From Bacteroidota bacterium (lineage in GTDB: Bacteria; Bacteroidota; Bacteroidia; NS11-12g; UBA955), in assembly GCA_016787485.1 (NCBI GenBank), contig JAEUUL010000027.1, forward strand, positions 1 to 53,279: 53,279 bases of DNA. Direction: 5' to 3'. Shown piece by piece: positions 33,834 to 42,143 of the stretch. A model generated the notes under the pieces. It did no database searches. It saw nothing but the letters and a program-made list of their open reading frames with translations, and was not told where the DNA came from. How positions within the stretch are numbered: position 1 is the stretch's first letter; each line of letters begins with the position of its first letter. The translations under genes were made by a program, and so were the position numbers.

Positions 33834-35147
33834 ATGAAGCTTACCCCCTATCTGTTGCCTCTTACCCTGCTGGCAGCCTGCACAGGCAATAAACCGGACA
33901 AGGGCAAAATCACACTGAATGAAAATGTACTGCCCGAGTGCAATGTAGCCATACAAAATGCGGTGGTGGTAGACCATGTTTCGGCCCCTGTGGGTGGCCG
34001 CCGGTATTTCTATGCCTGTGTGGCAGCCTATGAATCGCTGGTGCCCTTTCACAAAGGCTATCACAGTCTCGCAGGGCAGCTTCACGACCTGAAACCCGCA
34101 CCCGAAGCTGATACAAGCAAAGCCTACTGCCTGGACCTGATTGCTGTTGCTGCCCATACCTATGTAAGTCAGAAACTGGTATATAAGGAAGATAGTATTG
34201 CCAATTTCCGCGAACGCAAGCTGAACTGGTATAAAAGCCGTGTGGGAGACAATATGTACAAAAACTCAATCGCCTATGGCGACAGTGTGGGTGCTCATAT
34301 CGTGCGCTGGTCAAAGAAAGACTCTTTTGGTTACTACAGGGGTAAGGAAGCGTATATTGTAAAAAAGACTCCAGGATACTGGCAACCCACCTCTCCGGAA
34401 TTTGGTGAAGCCGTTGAACCCAAATGGGGCCATATTCGTCCGGCAGCAGTACCCAATGCTTCTTATGTGAAGATTCCGGATCCAGAACCATACAGTGAAT
34501 CCAAATCATCCCGTTTTTACCAGATCACCAGGCAGGTATACGATCAGGTAACAACCCAGGACAGCAGCTACCTGAAAACCGCCCTATACTGGGACGACAA
34601 TCCGAATACAATGGTACACCTGGGTCATGCCACCATCAGTTTGCTAAAAGTATCTCCCGCCGGTCACTGGCTGGGTATGTTTGGCTACGTTGCGAGACAA
34701 AAGAAATATAACCTGATGCAGACTGCTGAAGGTTTTGCCAGAATGAGTGCCGCTATTTTTGATGCTTTTATTGTATGTTGGGATACCAAATACCGCACAG
34801 AATACATTCGTCCGGAAACCGCCATACGCAGCCTCATTGATTCCAGTTGGACCTCTCCCATTCAAACACCGTTGTTTCCGGAATACCCCAGCGGACACTC
34901 CGTAGTATCCTCCACCGTAGCCACTGTGGCCACTGCAATGTTGGGAGAATATCCCATTATCGACAGTGCCGAGTATGAATTCGGACTGGGCGTACGCAAG
35001 TTTAATAACTTCAGGGAGGCAGCAGACCAGGCCTGTATGAGCCGGTTATACGGTGGCATCCACTTCATCGATGCAATTAAAAATGGTATAGCCATGGGCA
35101 ACCAACTGGGTAAATACCACCTGGAGCATATCAAAACCAAGGACTGA
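33834..35147 (+). CDS. vanadium-dependent haloperoxidase-type (PAP2 superfamily) lipoprotein
   Basis: A 437-residue lipoprotein (LTLLAAC, Cys16) with the full vanadate/phosphate-binding set of the PAP2 superfamily: Lys319 and Arg326 (KYRTEYIRP), Ser353-Gly-His355 (YPSGHSVVSS), Arg404 and His410 (SRLYGGIHFIDA). The helical arrangement and length fit bacterial vanadium-dependent haloperoxidase homologues rather than small membrane PAP2 phosphatases. It should face the periplasm or surface and either oxidise halides with peroxide or act as a phosphatase; the sequence alone cannot decide. A -7-like TATATTCG (one mismatch) lies at 33820-33827, 6 nt before the ATG. It follows the VCBS lipoprotein, an association I recall from other Bacteroidota, with the 49-residue gene between. 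Confidence 0.88.
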   Translation: MKLTPYLLPLTLLAACTGNKPDKGKITLNENVLPECNVAIQNAVVVDHVSAPVGGRRYFYACVAAYESLVPFHKGYHSLAGQLHDLKPAPEADTSKAYCLDLIAVAAHTYVSQKLVYKEDSIANFRERKLNWYKSRVGDNMYKNSIAYGDSVGAHIVRWSKKDSFGYYRGKEAYIVKKTPGYWQPTSPEFGEAVEPKWGHIRPAAVPNASYVKIPDPEPYSESKSSRFYQITRQVYDQVTTQDSSYLKTALYWDDNPNTMVHLGHATISLLKVSPAGHWLGMFGYVARQKKYNLMQTAEGFARMSAAIFDAFIVCWDTKYRTEYIRPETAIRSLIDSSWTSPIQTPLFPEYPSGHSVVSSTVATVATAMLGEYPIIDSAEYEFGLGVRKFNNFREAADQACMSRLYGGIHFIDAIKNGIAMGNQLGKYHLEHIKTKD

Positions 35148-35158
35148 GGGACTGAAGG

Positions 35159-37771
35159 TTAATTCAGTTCCTTCAGCCGCTTCTCCAGGTTCTCGATTTT
35201 GTCCAGGGCATCGGCTTTTTTCTGCCTTTCCTTTTCTATGATTTCCGGCTTGGCATTGGCCACAAATTTCTCGTTGCCCAGCTTGGCCTCCACACTTTTC
35301 AGGAATCCCTGCAGATAACCGATTTCGCCGCTGATTTTCTGTTTTTCCGCCTCGGCATCAAACTGCTCGTTCAGCCCGATGAATACCTCTGTTGTGCCCA
35401 CCAGCACACCCACACAGGGTTCCGGCCGGGGGGTATCGGTATTCAGTTTAATGTTGGCCAGTTTTTCCGCCATTTCTCGGAACTGCTCCAGCACCGGCGG
35501 GTGATTCTGAATCAGCACCTGCAGTTGCTCCTTAGGAGGAATATTGCGTGCATTGCGCACATTGCGCACTTCCGTTACCAGTTGCAGAGGCAGGTCACTG
35601 GCGGCCTCAGTGGCCACAACCTGCGGGTAGGTACTCAGCACACAGGGCTGTTCTGGTTTTCCTTCGGCCAGTGCATGGTGAATTTCTTCTGTAATAAAGG
35701 GCATGAAGGGATGCAGCAGACGCATCAGGCTGCCGTAGAATTCCTTCGCCTGTCGCACAGTCTCTGCAGAAGCAGGCTCGCCATACGGGGGTTTGATGGC
35801 TTCCAGGTATACACTGCAGAAATCGTCCCATACCAGTTTATACAAGGTCATCAGTGCTTCATTCAGGCGGTACGATTCAAAGGACGCCTCGGTTTCCTTG
35901 ATGGCCGTATTCAGCTTCCAGGCAAACCAGGTGGCTGCCTGTTTTTCTGAAGCCCTCGGAGCAATGGCACTCTGCTCCCAGCCGTGAATGAGGCGGTAGG
36001 CATTCCACAATTTGTTGCAGAAGTTCCTGCCCTGCTCCACCTGGCTTTCATCAAAAAGTATATCATTTCCGGCCGGGCTGCATAGCAGCATACCCATACG
36101 CACGCCATCTGCACCAAAGCGGGCTATCAGCTCCAGCGGGTCAGGACTGTTGCCCAGGCTTTTGCTCATTTTGCGGCGCTGTTTGTCACGCACTATACCG
36201 GTAAAATACACATTGCGGAAGGGCAACTGCCGTTTGTACTCATACCCTGCCATGATCATACGCGCAACCCAGAAAAAGATAATTTCCGGCGCGGTTACCA
36301 GGTCATTTGTGGGATAGTAATACTTCAGGTCGGCATTCTCAGGGTCCTTAAAACCGTCAAATACACTGATGGGCCAGAGCCAGCTGCTGAACCAGGTATC
36401 CAGTACATCCGGATCCTGCACCAGGCTTTCAGCAGAAACGGTCAACCCTTTTGCCGCAAACTGCTGCGCTGCCATTTCAGCCGTGGCGGCTACTTCAAAA
36501 CTGCCATCCGGTGCGTACCAGGCGGGTATGCGTTGTCCCCACCACAACTGGCGGCTGATATTCCAGTCTTTGATGTTGGATATCCAGTGGTTGTAGGTGT
36601 TCTTGAACTTCGCCGGATGAAAACGGATTTCGTCATCCATCACGGCCTGCAATACCTCGGGGTTGCGATCCAGGTATTTCTTCATGTCTACAAACCACTG
36701 TGTGCTGATACGGGGCTCCACCACAGCATCGGTGCGTTCGCTGAAACCTACATTGTGGGTATACGTTTCAGTCTTCATCAGCAGTCCTGCGGCTTCCAGG
36801 TCGCGGGTCCAGGCTTTGCGGGCCTCAAAACGGTCCAAGCCGGTATAAAGGATGCCCGCTTCGCTGATGGTTCCGTCCTCATTGAGGGTATCATATACGG
36901 GGAGCTTGTATTTCAGTCCGATTTCGTAGTCATGGATATCGTGCGCCGGGGTCACTTTCAGCGCGCCGGTGCCAAACTCAATGTCGATATACTCATCGGT
37001 AATAACCGGTACCGCGCGGTTTATCAGCGGAACCATTACTTTTTTCCCTACCAGGTGCCGGTAGCGGTCGTCGGCCGGATTTACACATACAGCCACGTCT
37101 CCGGCTATGGTTTCCGGACGCGCCGTGGCAACTGGCAGATATTCGGTGCTGCTGCCTTCAACAAAATATTTAACGTAGTAGAGCTGGTCCTGTACCTCGC
37201 GGAAAATCACCTCTTCATCACTCAGCGTGGTGCGGCCTGCAGGATCCCAGTTTACCATCTTGGTGCCCCGGTAAACAAGCCCTTTGTTGTACAGGTCTAC
37301 AAATACTTCAATTACCGCATCATACAGTGCAGGCTCCATGGTAAAACGGGTGCGGCTCCAGTCGCAGCTGGCACCCAGTTTTTTCAATTGCTCCAGAATA
37401 ATGCCCCCGTATTTGTGGGTCCACTCCCATGCGTATTCCAGAAACGCTTCACGGCTCAGGTCTTTTTTCTGAATGCCTTTTTCCGCCAGCATGCGCACCA
37501 CCTTGGCCTCTGTGGCAATACTGGCATGGTCAGTACCTGGCACCCAGCAGGCGTTTTTTCCCTGCATGCGGGCACGGCGTATCAGCACATCCTGTATGGT
37601 GTTGTTCAGCATATGCCCCATATGCAGCACACCGGTCACATTGGGCGGCGGAATGACGATGGTATAAGGTTCCCTGTGGTCGGGACGGCTTTCAAAATGT
37701 TTGTTTTCCAGCCAGTAGGCATACCATTTGTCTTCAATGCTCGTGGGGTCGTATTTGGGGGCAATGTCCAT
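35159..37771 (-). CDS. valS: valyl-tRNA synthetase
   Basis: About 870 residues from the ATG at 37771, full length. HIGH-type motif HMGH at residues 50-53 (PPPNVTGVLHMGHMLNN), an editing (CP1) domain including VATARPETIAGDVAVCVNP and GTGALKVTPAHDIHDYEIG, KMSKS in DKQRRKMSKSLGNSPDP, an anticodon-binding helical domain, and a C-terminal coiled coil (about the last 65 residues) typical of ValRS. It charges tRNA-Val, such as the one at 129-206. The frame is open 26 codons further upstream without family similarity; the -7 element TATTTTTG at 37780-37787 lies 8 nt before the chosen ATG. It converges with the haloperoxidase gene, 11 bp apart. Confidence 0.97.
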   Translation of the reverse strand: MDIAPKYDPTSIEDKWYAYWLENKHFESRPDHREPYTIVIPPPNVTGVLHMGHMLNNTIQDVLIRRARMQGKNACWVPGTDHASIATEAKVVRMLAEKGIQKKDLSREAFLEYAWEWTHKYGGIILEQLKKLGASCDWSRTRFTMEPALYDAVIEVFVDLYNKGLVYRGTKMVNWDPAGRTTLSDEEVIFREVQDQLYYVKYFVEGSSTEYLPVATARPETIAGDVAVCVNPADDRYRHLVGKKVMVPLINRAVPVITDEYIDIEFGTGALKVTPAHDIHDYEIGLKYKLPVYDTLNEDGTISEAGILYTGLDRFEARKAWTRDLEAAGLLMKTETYTHNVGFSERTDAVVEPRISTQWFVDMKKYLDRNPEVLQAVMDDEIRFHPAKFKNTYNHWISNIKDWNISRQLWWGQRIPAWYAPDGSFEVAATAEMAAQQFAAKGLTVSAESLVQDPDVLDTWFSSWLWPISVFDGFKDPENADLKYYYPTNDLVTAPEIIFFWVARMIMAGYEYKRQLPFRNVYFTGIVRDKQRRKMSKSLGNSPDPLELIARFGADGVRMGMLLCSPAGNDILFDESQVEQGRNFCNKLWNAYRLIHGWEQSAIAPRASEKQAATWFAWKLNTAIKETEASFESYRLNEALMTLYKLVWDDFCSVYLEAIKPPYGEPASAETVRQAKEFYGSLMRLLHPFMPFITEEIHHALAEGKPEQPCVLSTYPQVVATEAASDLPLQLVTEVRNVRNARNIPPKEQLQVLIQNHPPVLEQFREMAEKLANIKLNTDTPRPEPCVGVLVGTTEVFIGLNEQFDAEAEKQKISGEIGYLQGFLKSVEAKLGNEKFVANAKPEIIEKERQKKADALDKIENLEKRLKELN

Positions 37772-37779
37772 AAAAACCG

Positions 37780-37787
37780 CAAAAATA
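37780..37787 (-). promoter_or_regulatory. -7 element of valS
   Basis: Minus-strand TATTTTTG, 8 nt before the ATG at 37771. No tRNA-binding T-box leader was seen. Confidence 0.55.
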
Positions 37788-38175
37788 CTCAATTCAGCCC
37801 TATGGCATTCGCTTCTTCTCGCTGAAACACCTGAAATGTTAATGATCACGTATTAAAACCCTATATTTACTCTTTTCTCTTTTTGTCCTCCTTCTCAGGT
37901 ATCATACTATTGTCTCCAGAACGTGGTGTACTGTGCTTCAATAAGGATCTATCAAAAGTTCTCCAATACATTTACGTTCGCCCGCCGGACCAGTCATGGA
38001 GTGGGATATAGGAAAATTTGGTCATCGTTTGAATGATTAAATACGGTCTATGTGCACCTCCTGCTTTCCTATTCCGCAGTGTAATTGAAAATATCTTAAT
38101 TTTGTTGAATGCTTTATCATTCTTACCCTGCATTATCCATAATGATTAAACATTTTAAACCATTTTAACCACTCT
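37788..38175. other. AT-rich intergenic stretch of about 390 bp
   Basis: No convincing gene. It contains a 34-codon minus-strand frame (37867-37971, starting MYWRTFDRSLL and ending in a basic tail) with a stop directly before its ATG and no promoter, too short to call. A -7-like TAATTTTG lies at 38097-38104, 71 nt before the lipoprotein start, and a short direct repeat CATTTTAA occurs twice near 38150-38170. From about 38040 the bases become clearly richer in A and T than in the flanking genes. Confidence 0.5.
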
Positions 38176-38730
38176 ATGGCTTTTTATCCTTCATTCAGAT
38201 TTATATCGTTTTTATTCACAATTGTTTCCTTACCTATTTTAAGCAATTGTAAAAAAATAGATAAACTAACCCAGTTCACATTATCCTATAAAGAAAGAGT
38301 GGTTGTGCCAGCCACTGCCAGTATCAATTTACCTTTCAATCTGTTTACCCCTGACATTACCACTAATTCAGAATCCGAATTTGAAGTGCATGATACCCGC
38401 AAAGAAAGGGTTGAAAACATCCGGTTAAAAACATTAAACCTAACATTAATTCAACCATCCAACGGACAATTTAGTTTTCTAAAATCTATTACTATATACA
38501 TATCAGCGGAAGGATTACCTGAAGAAAAAATTGCATGGAAAGACAATATTCCTGCCAATCCGGGAAAGCAACTAGAACTTGAAACTGCAAATACAAACCT
38601 CAGAGATTATATAAAAAAAGATAAATTCAAACTACGAATCGCGCTTGTAACTGATGAAGTATTGACATCAGATCAGGAGGTAGAAGTACATTCTGCCTTT
38701 TTTGTAGATGCAAGGGTTTTGGGGCAATAA
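38176..38730 (+). CDS. orphan lipoprotein of atypical composition
   Basis: A 184-residue predicted lipoprotein (SLPILSNC, Cys25) that I do not recognise. The mature part has a beta-rich look (VVVPATASINLPFNLFTPDI, LKSITIYISAEG, FKLRIALVTDEVL) and no cysteines beyond the lipobox. The coding sequence is much richer in A and T than its neighbours (many ATA, TTA, AAA codons), suggesting recent acquisition or weak codon selection. It is preceded by a long intergenic stretch and followed after 11 bp by the metallohydrolase gene. The signal peptide and the length of the open frame support that it is real; nothing indicates a function. Confidence 0.7.
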   Translation: MAFYPSFRFISFLFTIVSLPILSNCKKIDKLTQFTLSYKERVVVPATASINLPFNLFTPDITTNSESEFEVHDTRKERVENIRLKTLNLTLIQPSNGQFSFLKSITIYISAEGLPEEKIAWKDNIPANPGKQLELETANTNLRDYIKKDKFKLRIALVTDEVLTSDQEVEVHSAFFVDARVLGQ

Positions 38731-38741
38731 AGTGGTTTTAT

Positions 38742-39725
38742 ATGAAATCTGTGTTGATCAATTCCGAATTACCTAAAATAAAACACGGTTGGCAAGGCAA
38801 CCCTTTGGACAAATCCGGCAGGTTTGTAAATCATGAGTTTCCTTTCACACCCCGTTTCAGCGATGTATGGAAATGGCAAACCAGTCCCAAACCCCACAAG
38901 CACGAAAAAAAGGCAGACAACTGGCGGCCGGAGTCGGTTTTTGAACCCCATTTTTTCAACCGGGCCGACGATTGCCTGGTCTGGCTCGGACATGCCTGGT
39001 TTTTTCTCAGGCTGGATGGCATCAATATGCTCATAGATCCGGTCTTTTTCCCCATCCCGCTGGTGAAACAATTAACCCCGGCGCCCTATAGTGCCATGCA
39101 TTTTACCGGTATTGACCTGATTTTACTGAGCCACGATCACCGGGACCACGCCGACGAGAAGAGTATAAAAGCGATTACTCATCTTAATCCCGGGGCCACC
39201 ATCATAACTGGACTGCGTATGGGTGCCTTGCTGCGCAAATGGTGCCGCAACCCCATTGTGGAAATGGGCTGGTACCAGCAATACACCCATTCCGGACTCC
39301 GCATCTCCTATTTGCCCACCCGCCACTGGAGTCGCCGGCTATTGCGCGATACAAACCTGAGGTTGTGGGGTGCCTTTATGCTGGAAAGCAGCCGCAAACG
39401 GATATATGCCGGACAAGACAGCGGATATGGCAGCCACTACGGCGAACTGCAGGAACTTTTTGACCCCATAGATATGGCCCTGCTGGGGATTGGGGCATTT
39501 AAACCGGAATGGTTTATGTCACCCGCCCATATGGGACCGCATGATGCAGTAAAAGCATTTAATGAAAGTGGGGCCAAAACCCTTCTGCCTATGCACTACG
39601 GCACACTGGACCTGGCCGATGAACCGGCTGGTTTGCCCTATCGCATAATGCGTGAATTAGAACAAAGTGGCTATATCCATGGGGATTTGCTCATTCCTCC
39701 GATTGGGCAACCTTTGTGGTTGTGA
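38742..39725 (+). CDS. NAPE-PLD-like metallo-beta-lactamase fold hydrolase
   Basis: A 327-residue member of the MBL-fold group that includes N-acylphosphatidylethanolamine phospholipase D and RomA/UlaG-like proteins. The metal motif is His131-Asp-His133-Arg-Asp135-His136 (LLSHDHRDHAD), with His195 in the group's typical PTRHWSRR, Asp226 (AGQDSGYG) and His285 (LPMHYGTLDL) completing the two-metal site; WLGHAWFFLRLDG is also characteristic. There is no signal peptide, so it is probably cytosolic or membrane-associated. Phospholipase D or lactonase activity cannot be told apart from sequence. It follows the orphan lipoprotein but differs from it in base composition. Confidence 0.88.
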   Translation: MKSVLINSELPKIKHGWQGNPLDKSGRFVNHEFPFTPRFSDVWKWQTSPKPHKHEKKADNWRPESVFEPHFFNRADDCLVWLGHAWFFLRLDGINMLIDPVFFPIPLVKQLTPAPYSAMHFTGIDLILLSHDHRDHADEKSIKAITHLNPGATIITGLRMGALLRKWCRNPIVEMGWYQQYTHSGLRISYLPTRHWSRRLLRDTNLRLWGAFMLESSRKRIYAGQDSGYGSHYGELQELFDPIDMALLGIGAFKPEWFMSPAHMGPHDAVKAFNESGAKTLLPMHYGTLDLADEPAGLPYRIMRELEQSGYIHGDLLIPPIGQPLWL

Positions 39726-39780
39726 TTTCTGCATGAATTATATAATTCACATAGCCATGACAATTATGTGACACTATCGT

Positions 39781-39811
39781 TTTGTGCAACGCTGCCTGCC
39801 CCTGTAATTTG
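39781..39811 (+). promoter_or_regulatory. possible promoter of the TPR-VCBS gene
   Basis: TTTG (39781-39784), 20 bp, TAATTTG (39805-39811), which is the -7 consensus with one spacer base missing; the ATG follows at 39823. Confidence 0.45.
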
Positions 39812-39822
39812 CACATCAACCT

Positions 39823-42069
39823 ATGAAACGCGTTTGTTTTTCTCTTGTTCTGTCCATTTCGTTGTTGTCATTGTCCCGTTGTAACCGCAAAACGAACCCC
39901 GATATGGATCCCCGCTTTGCCGGTAACAGGGAAATGGCCGCATTGCTCGATAGTTTGAACCGCATTGCCGACCCTGATGTAAATTATTACCTGAGCAATG
40001 CAAAGTCGGAAAAAATGAAGCACCGGCAGCCTGCGGGTATGACCCCGTTCCAAAAACTGAAATGGAACCGCATGTATTACAACGAGCTGTTGAATGCAGG
40101 CCGCAGCGAGGAAGCCATCAAAGGATTTAACTATCTGCTTTCGGACCCGGAATATGGAAAAATGATAAAAGACAGCAACGTCACCATTGTAAAGGAATTG
40201 CTGGGTGTTTCCTATCTCCGCCTGGGTGAGCAGCAGAACTGTATCCTTAACCATACCGCTGCCAGCTGTATTCTGCCCCTGAAACCGGAAGGCGTGCACA
40301 AGCAGCAACTGGGTTCCCGCAAAGCCATTGCAACCTATACAGAGATTCTGAATGAAAACCCCAATGACCTGCAAAGCCGGTGGCTGATGAATGTGGCTTA
40401 TATGACCCTGGGATTGTATCCTGACAGTGTGCCAAAAAAATGGCTCGTACCCATGCCGGAGTACGATGCGTCCAAATCCGGGCTGAAACCCTTTGCAGAC
40501 CGTGCGGTGGATTTGGGACTGGACGTAAACGGACTTGCAGGTGGTTCGTGTATTGAGGATTTCAACAATGACGGATACATGGACATTTTCTGTACCTCCT
40601 ATGGCCTGTTTGACAATGTGCACCTGTTCATGAATCAGGGAGATGGCACCTTCAAAGACATGACAGAAGCTGCCCAACTCAAAGGTATTCTGGGTGGATT
40701 AAATACAGTGCAGGCAGACTTTAACAACGACGGCTTTACGGACATACTTATACTGCGAGGAGCCTGGCTTGACAAAGGGGGCGAATTCCCAAACAGTCTG
40801 TTACGAAACAACGGAGACGGCACATTCAGCGACATCACAAAAACAGCAGGAATGCTCTCATTTTGCCCCACTGAGATTGCCACCTGGGGCGATTTCAACA
40901 ACGATGGGTGGGTAGATGTATTTGTTGCCAATGAGAACAACCCGGACAACAAATACCCCTGTGAATTGTGGCTGAACAACAAAAATGAAACCTTTACCAA
41001 TGTAGCAGAAAAAGTTGGGTTGGCAGGCAATTTTGGATATACCAAAGGAGCCAAATGGGCAGATTTTAACAACGACGGCATGTTGGATATTTATATCAGC
41101 ATTCTGGGTGGCAACAATCGGCTGTTTATGAACAGAGGTGGTAAGGATATTGCAAATTGGAAATTTGAAGACATCTCAGGCAAAGCCGGAGTGGAGAAGC
41201 CCTATTACAGTTTTCCCGCTTTGGTATTTGACTATGACAATGACGGATACCAGGACATTTATGTGGCTGGTTTCCACCTGCAGCGACTGGACAAGGTGGG
41301 AGAAGATTACTGCAGGGAATATCTCGGGTTGCCAGCCCAGACAGAATTGCCCCGTATGTTCCACAACAACGGAAACGAAACGTTCACGGATGTAACATCA
41401 CAACTGAAACTGAACAAGGTTACCTATGCCATGGGCAGCAACTTCGGGGATATAGACAATGACGGGTGGATGGATATTTATACAGGCACCGGTGCATTTG
41501 ACTTTACAAGCCTGGTGCCCAACCGCATGTTCAGAAACGTAGAAGGAAAATACTTTGAGGAAGTGAGTTCCCTGGGTGTTGCCCATTTGCAAAAAGGCCA
41601 CGGTATGGCTTTTGGTGACGCAGATAACGATGGGGACCAGGACATATATGTAACCATGGGTGGGGCATTCGAAGGCGATGTGGCGCGCAATGTGTTCTTC
41701 GAAAACAACAATACAGGCAATGCCTGGCTTACTGTGCAGGTGCAGGGCAAATCCGTCAACCGCAGTGCATTGGAAAGCAGAATCAAAGTTAATGTGATCA
41801 CGGAAGACGGTAATAAACGCAGCATTTATAGCAATGTCAATTCCGGAGGCACGTTTGGAGCTAACAGCCTGCAGCAGGAAATGGGACTGGGCAAAATCAA
41901 GAGCATAGAATCAGTAGAGGTGAACTGGGCAAAACCCGGCACACCGGTTACCACCTATACCGGCATTAAACCCAATACGTTTGTGCGTCTGTCAGAAGGC
42001 AATCCGAAAACGGAAACAGTCAGCCGAAAGACTGTAACCTGGGCCAAAGGCCACCACGCACATCATTGA
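39823..42069 (+). CDS. VCBS/FG-GAP repeat lipoprotein with N-terminal helical region and ASPIC/UnbV domain
   Basis: A 748-residue CRTAC1-like lipoprotein (LLSLSRC, Cys20). Residues about 40-210 are helical and TPR-like (KLKWNRMYYNELLNAGRSEE, LQSRWLMNVAYMTLGLYP). A propeller of FG-GAP/VCBS repeats follows (DFNNDGYMDIFC, DFNNDGFTDILI, DFNNDGWVDVFV, DYDNDGYQDIYV, DIDNDGWMDIYT, DADNDGDQDIYV), and the C-terminal part is an ASPIC/UnbV domain (NAWLTVQVQGKSVNRSALES and VEVNWAKPG). It ends in a histidine-rich tail (KGHHAHH). It is the second such protein in the window and differs from the first in its helical N-terminus and single propeller. Surface or periplasmic location is expected; function unknown. 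Confidence 0.9.
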   Translation: MKRVCFSLVLSISLLSLSRCNRKTNPDMDPRFAGNREMAALLDSLNRIADPDVNYYLSNAKSEKMKHRQPAGMTPFQKLKWNRMYYNELLNAGRSEEAIKGFNYLLSDPEYGKMIKDSNVTIVKELLGVSYLRLGEQQNCILNHTAASCILPLKPEGVHKQQLGSRKAIATYTEILNENPNDLQSRWLMNVAYMTLGLYPDSVPKKWLVPMPEYDASKSGLKPFADRAVDLGLDVNGLAGGSCIEDFNNDGYMDIFCTSYGLFDNVHLFMNQGDGTFKDMTEAAQLKGILGGLNTVQADFNNDGFTDILILRGAWLDKGGEFPNSLLRNNGDGTFSDITKTAGMLSFCPTEIATWGDFNNDGWVDVFVANENNPDNKYPCELWLNNKNETFTNVAEKVGLAGNFGYTKGAKWADFNNDGMLDIYISILGGNNRLFMNRGGKDIANWKFEDISGKAGVEKPYYSFPALVFDYDNDGYQDIYVAGFHLQRLDKVGEDYCREYLGLPAQTELPRMFHNNGNETFTDVTSQLKLNKVTYAMGSNFGDIDNDGWMDIYTGTGAFDFTSLVPNRMFRNVEGKYFEEVSSLGVAHLQKGHGMAFGDADNDGDQDIYVTMGGAFEGDVARNVFFENNNTGNAWLTVQVQGKSVNRSALESRIKVNVITEDGNKRSIYSNVNSGGTFGANSLQQEMGLGKIKSIESVEVNWAKPGTPVTTYTGIKPNTFVRLSEGNPKTETVSRKTVTWAKGHHAHH

Positions 42070-42097
42070 GTATTTCGGACCCCATTACCCTGCCGTG

Positions 42098-42134
42098 GTG
42101 GTGAGCCTGTCGTGGTGAGCCTTTCGAACCACAC
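42098..42134. repeat. REP-like intergenic repeat (GAGCCTGTCGAA type)
   Basis: Two tandem 14-bp units, GTGGTGAGCCTGTC (42098-42111) and GTGGTGAGCCTTTC (42112-42125), are followed by GAACCACAC, which pairs with the GTGGT of the units. The sequence resembles the widespread GAGCCTGTCGAAC-type intergenic repeats of many bacterial genomes. It lies between two convergent genes. Confidence 0.6.
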
Positions 42135-42143
42135 AGGCGAACT

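Noticed and set aside
37261..37771. T-box or other riboswitch in front of valS
   Set aside because: The -7 element lies only 8 nt before the ATG, leaving no room for a leader; no T-box sequence was seen.
36533..37825. 430-codon open frame on the plus strand across valS
   Set aside because: It lies wholly antisense to the confidently identified valyl-tRNA synthetase, has no recognisable motif or promoter, and its amino-acid pattern is that of a shadow frame.
37867..37971. 34-codon minus-strand frame upstream of valS
   Set aside because: An in-frame ATG with a plausible basic tail, but no promoter, ribosome site or known similarity; too short to call.
42098..42125. Tandem 14-bp units as a possible CRISPR array
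   Set aside because: Only two units, directly adjacent with no spacer, and no cas genes in the window.
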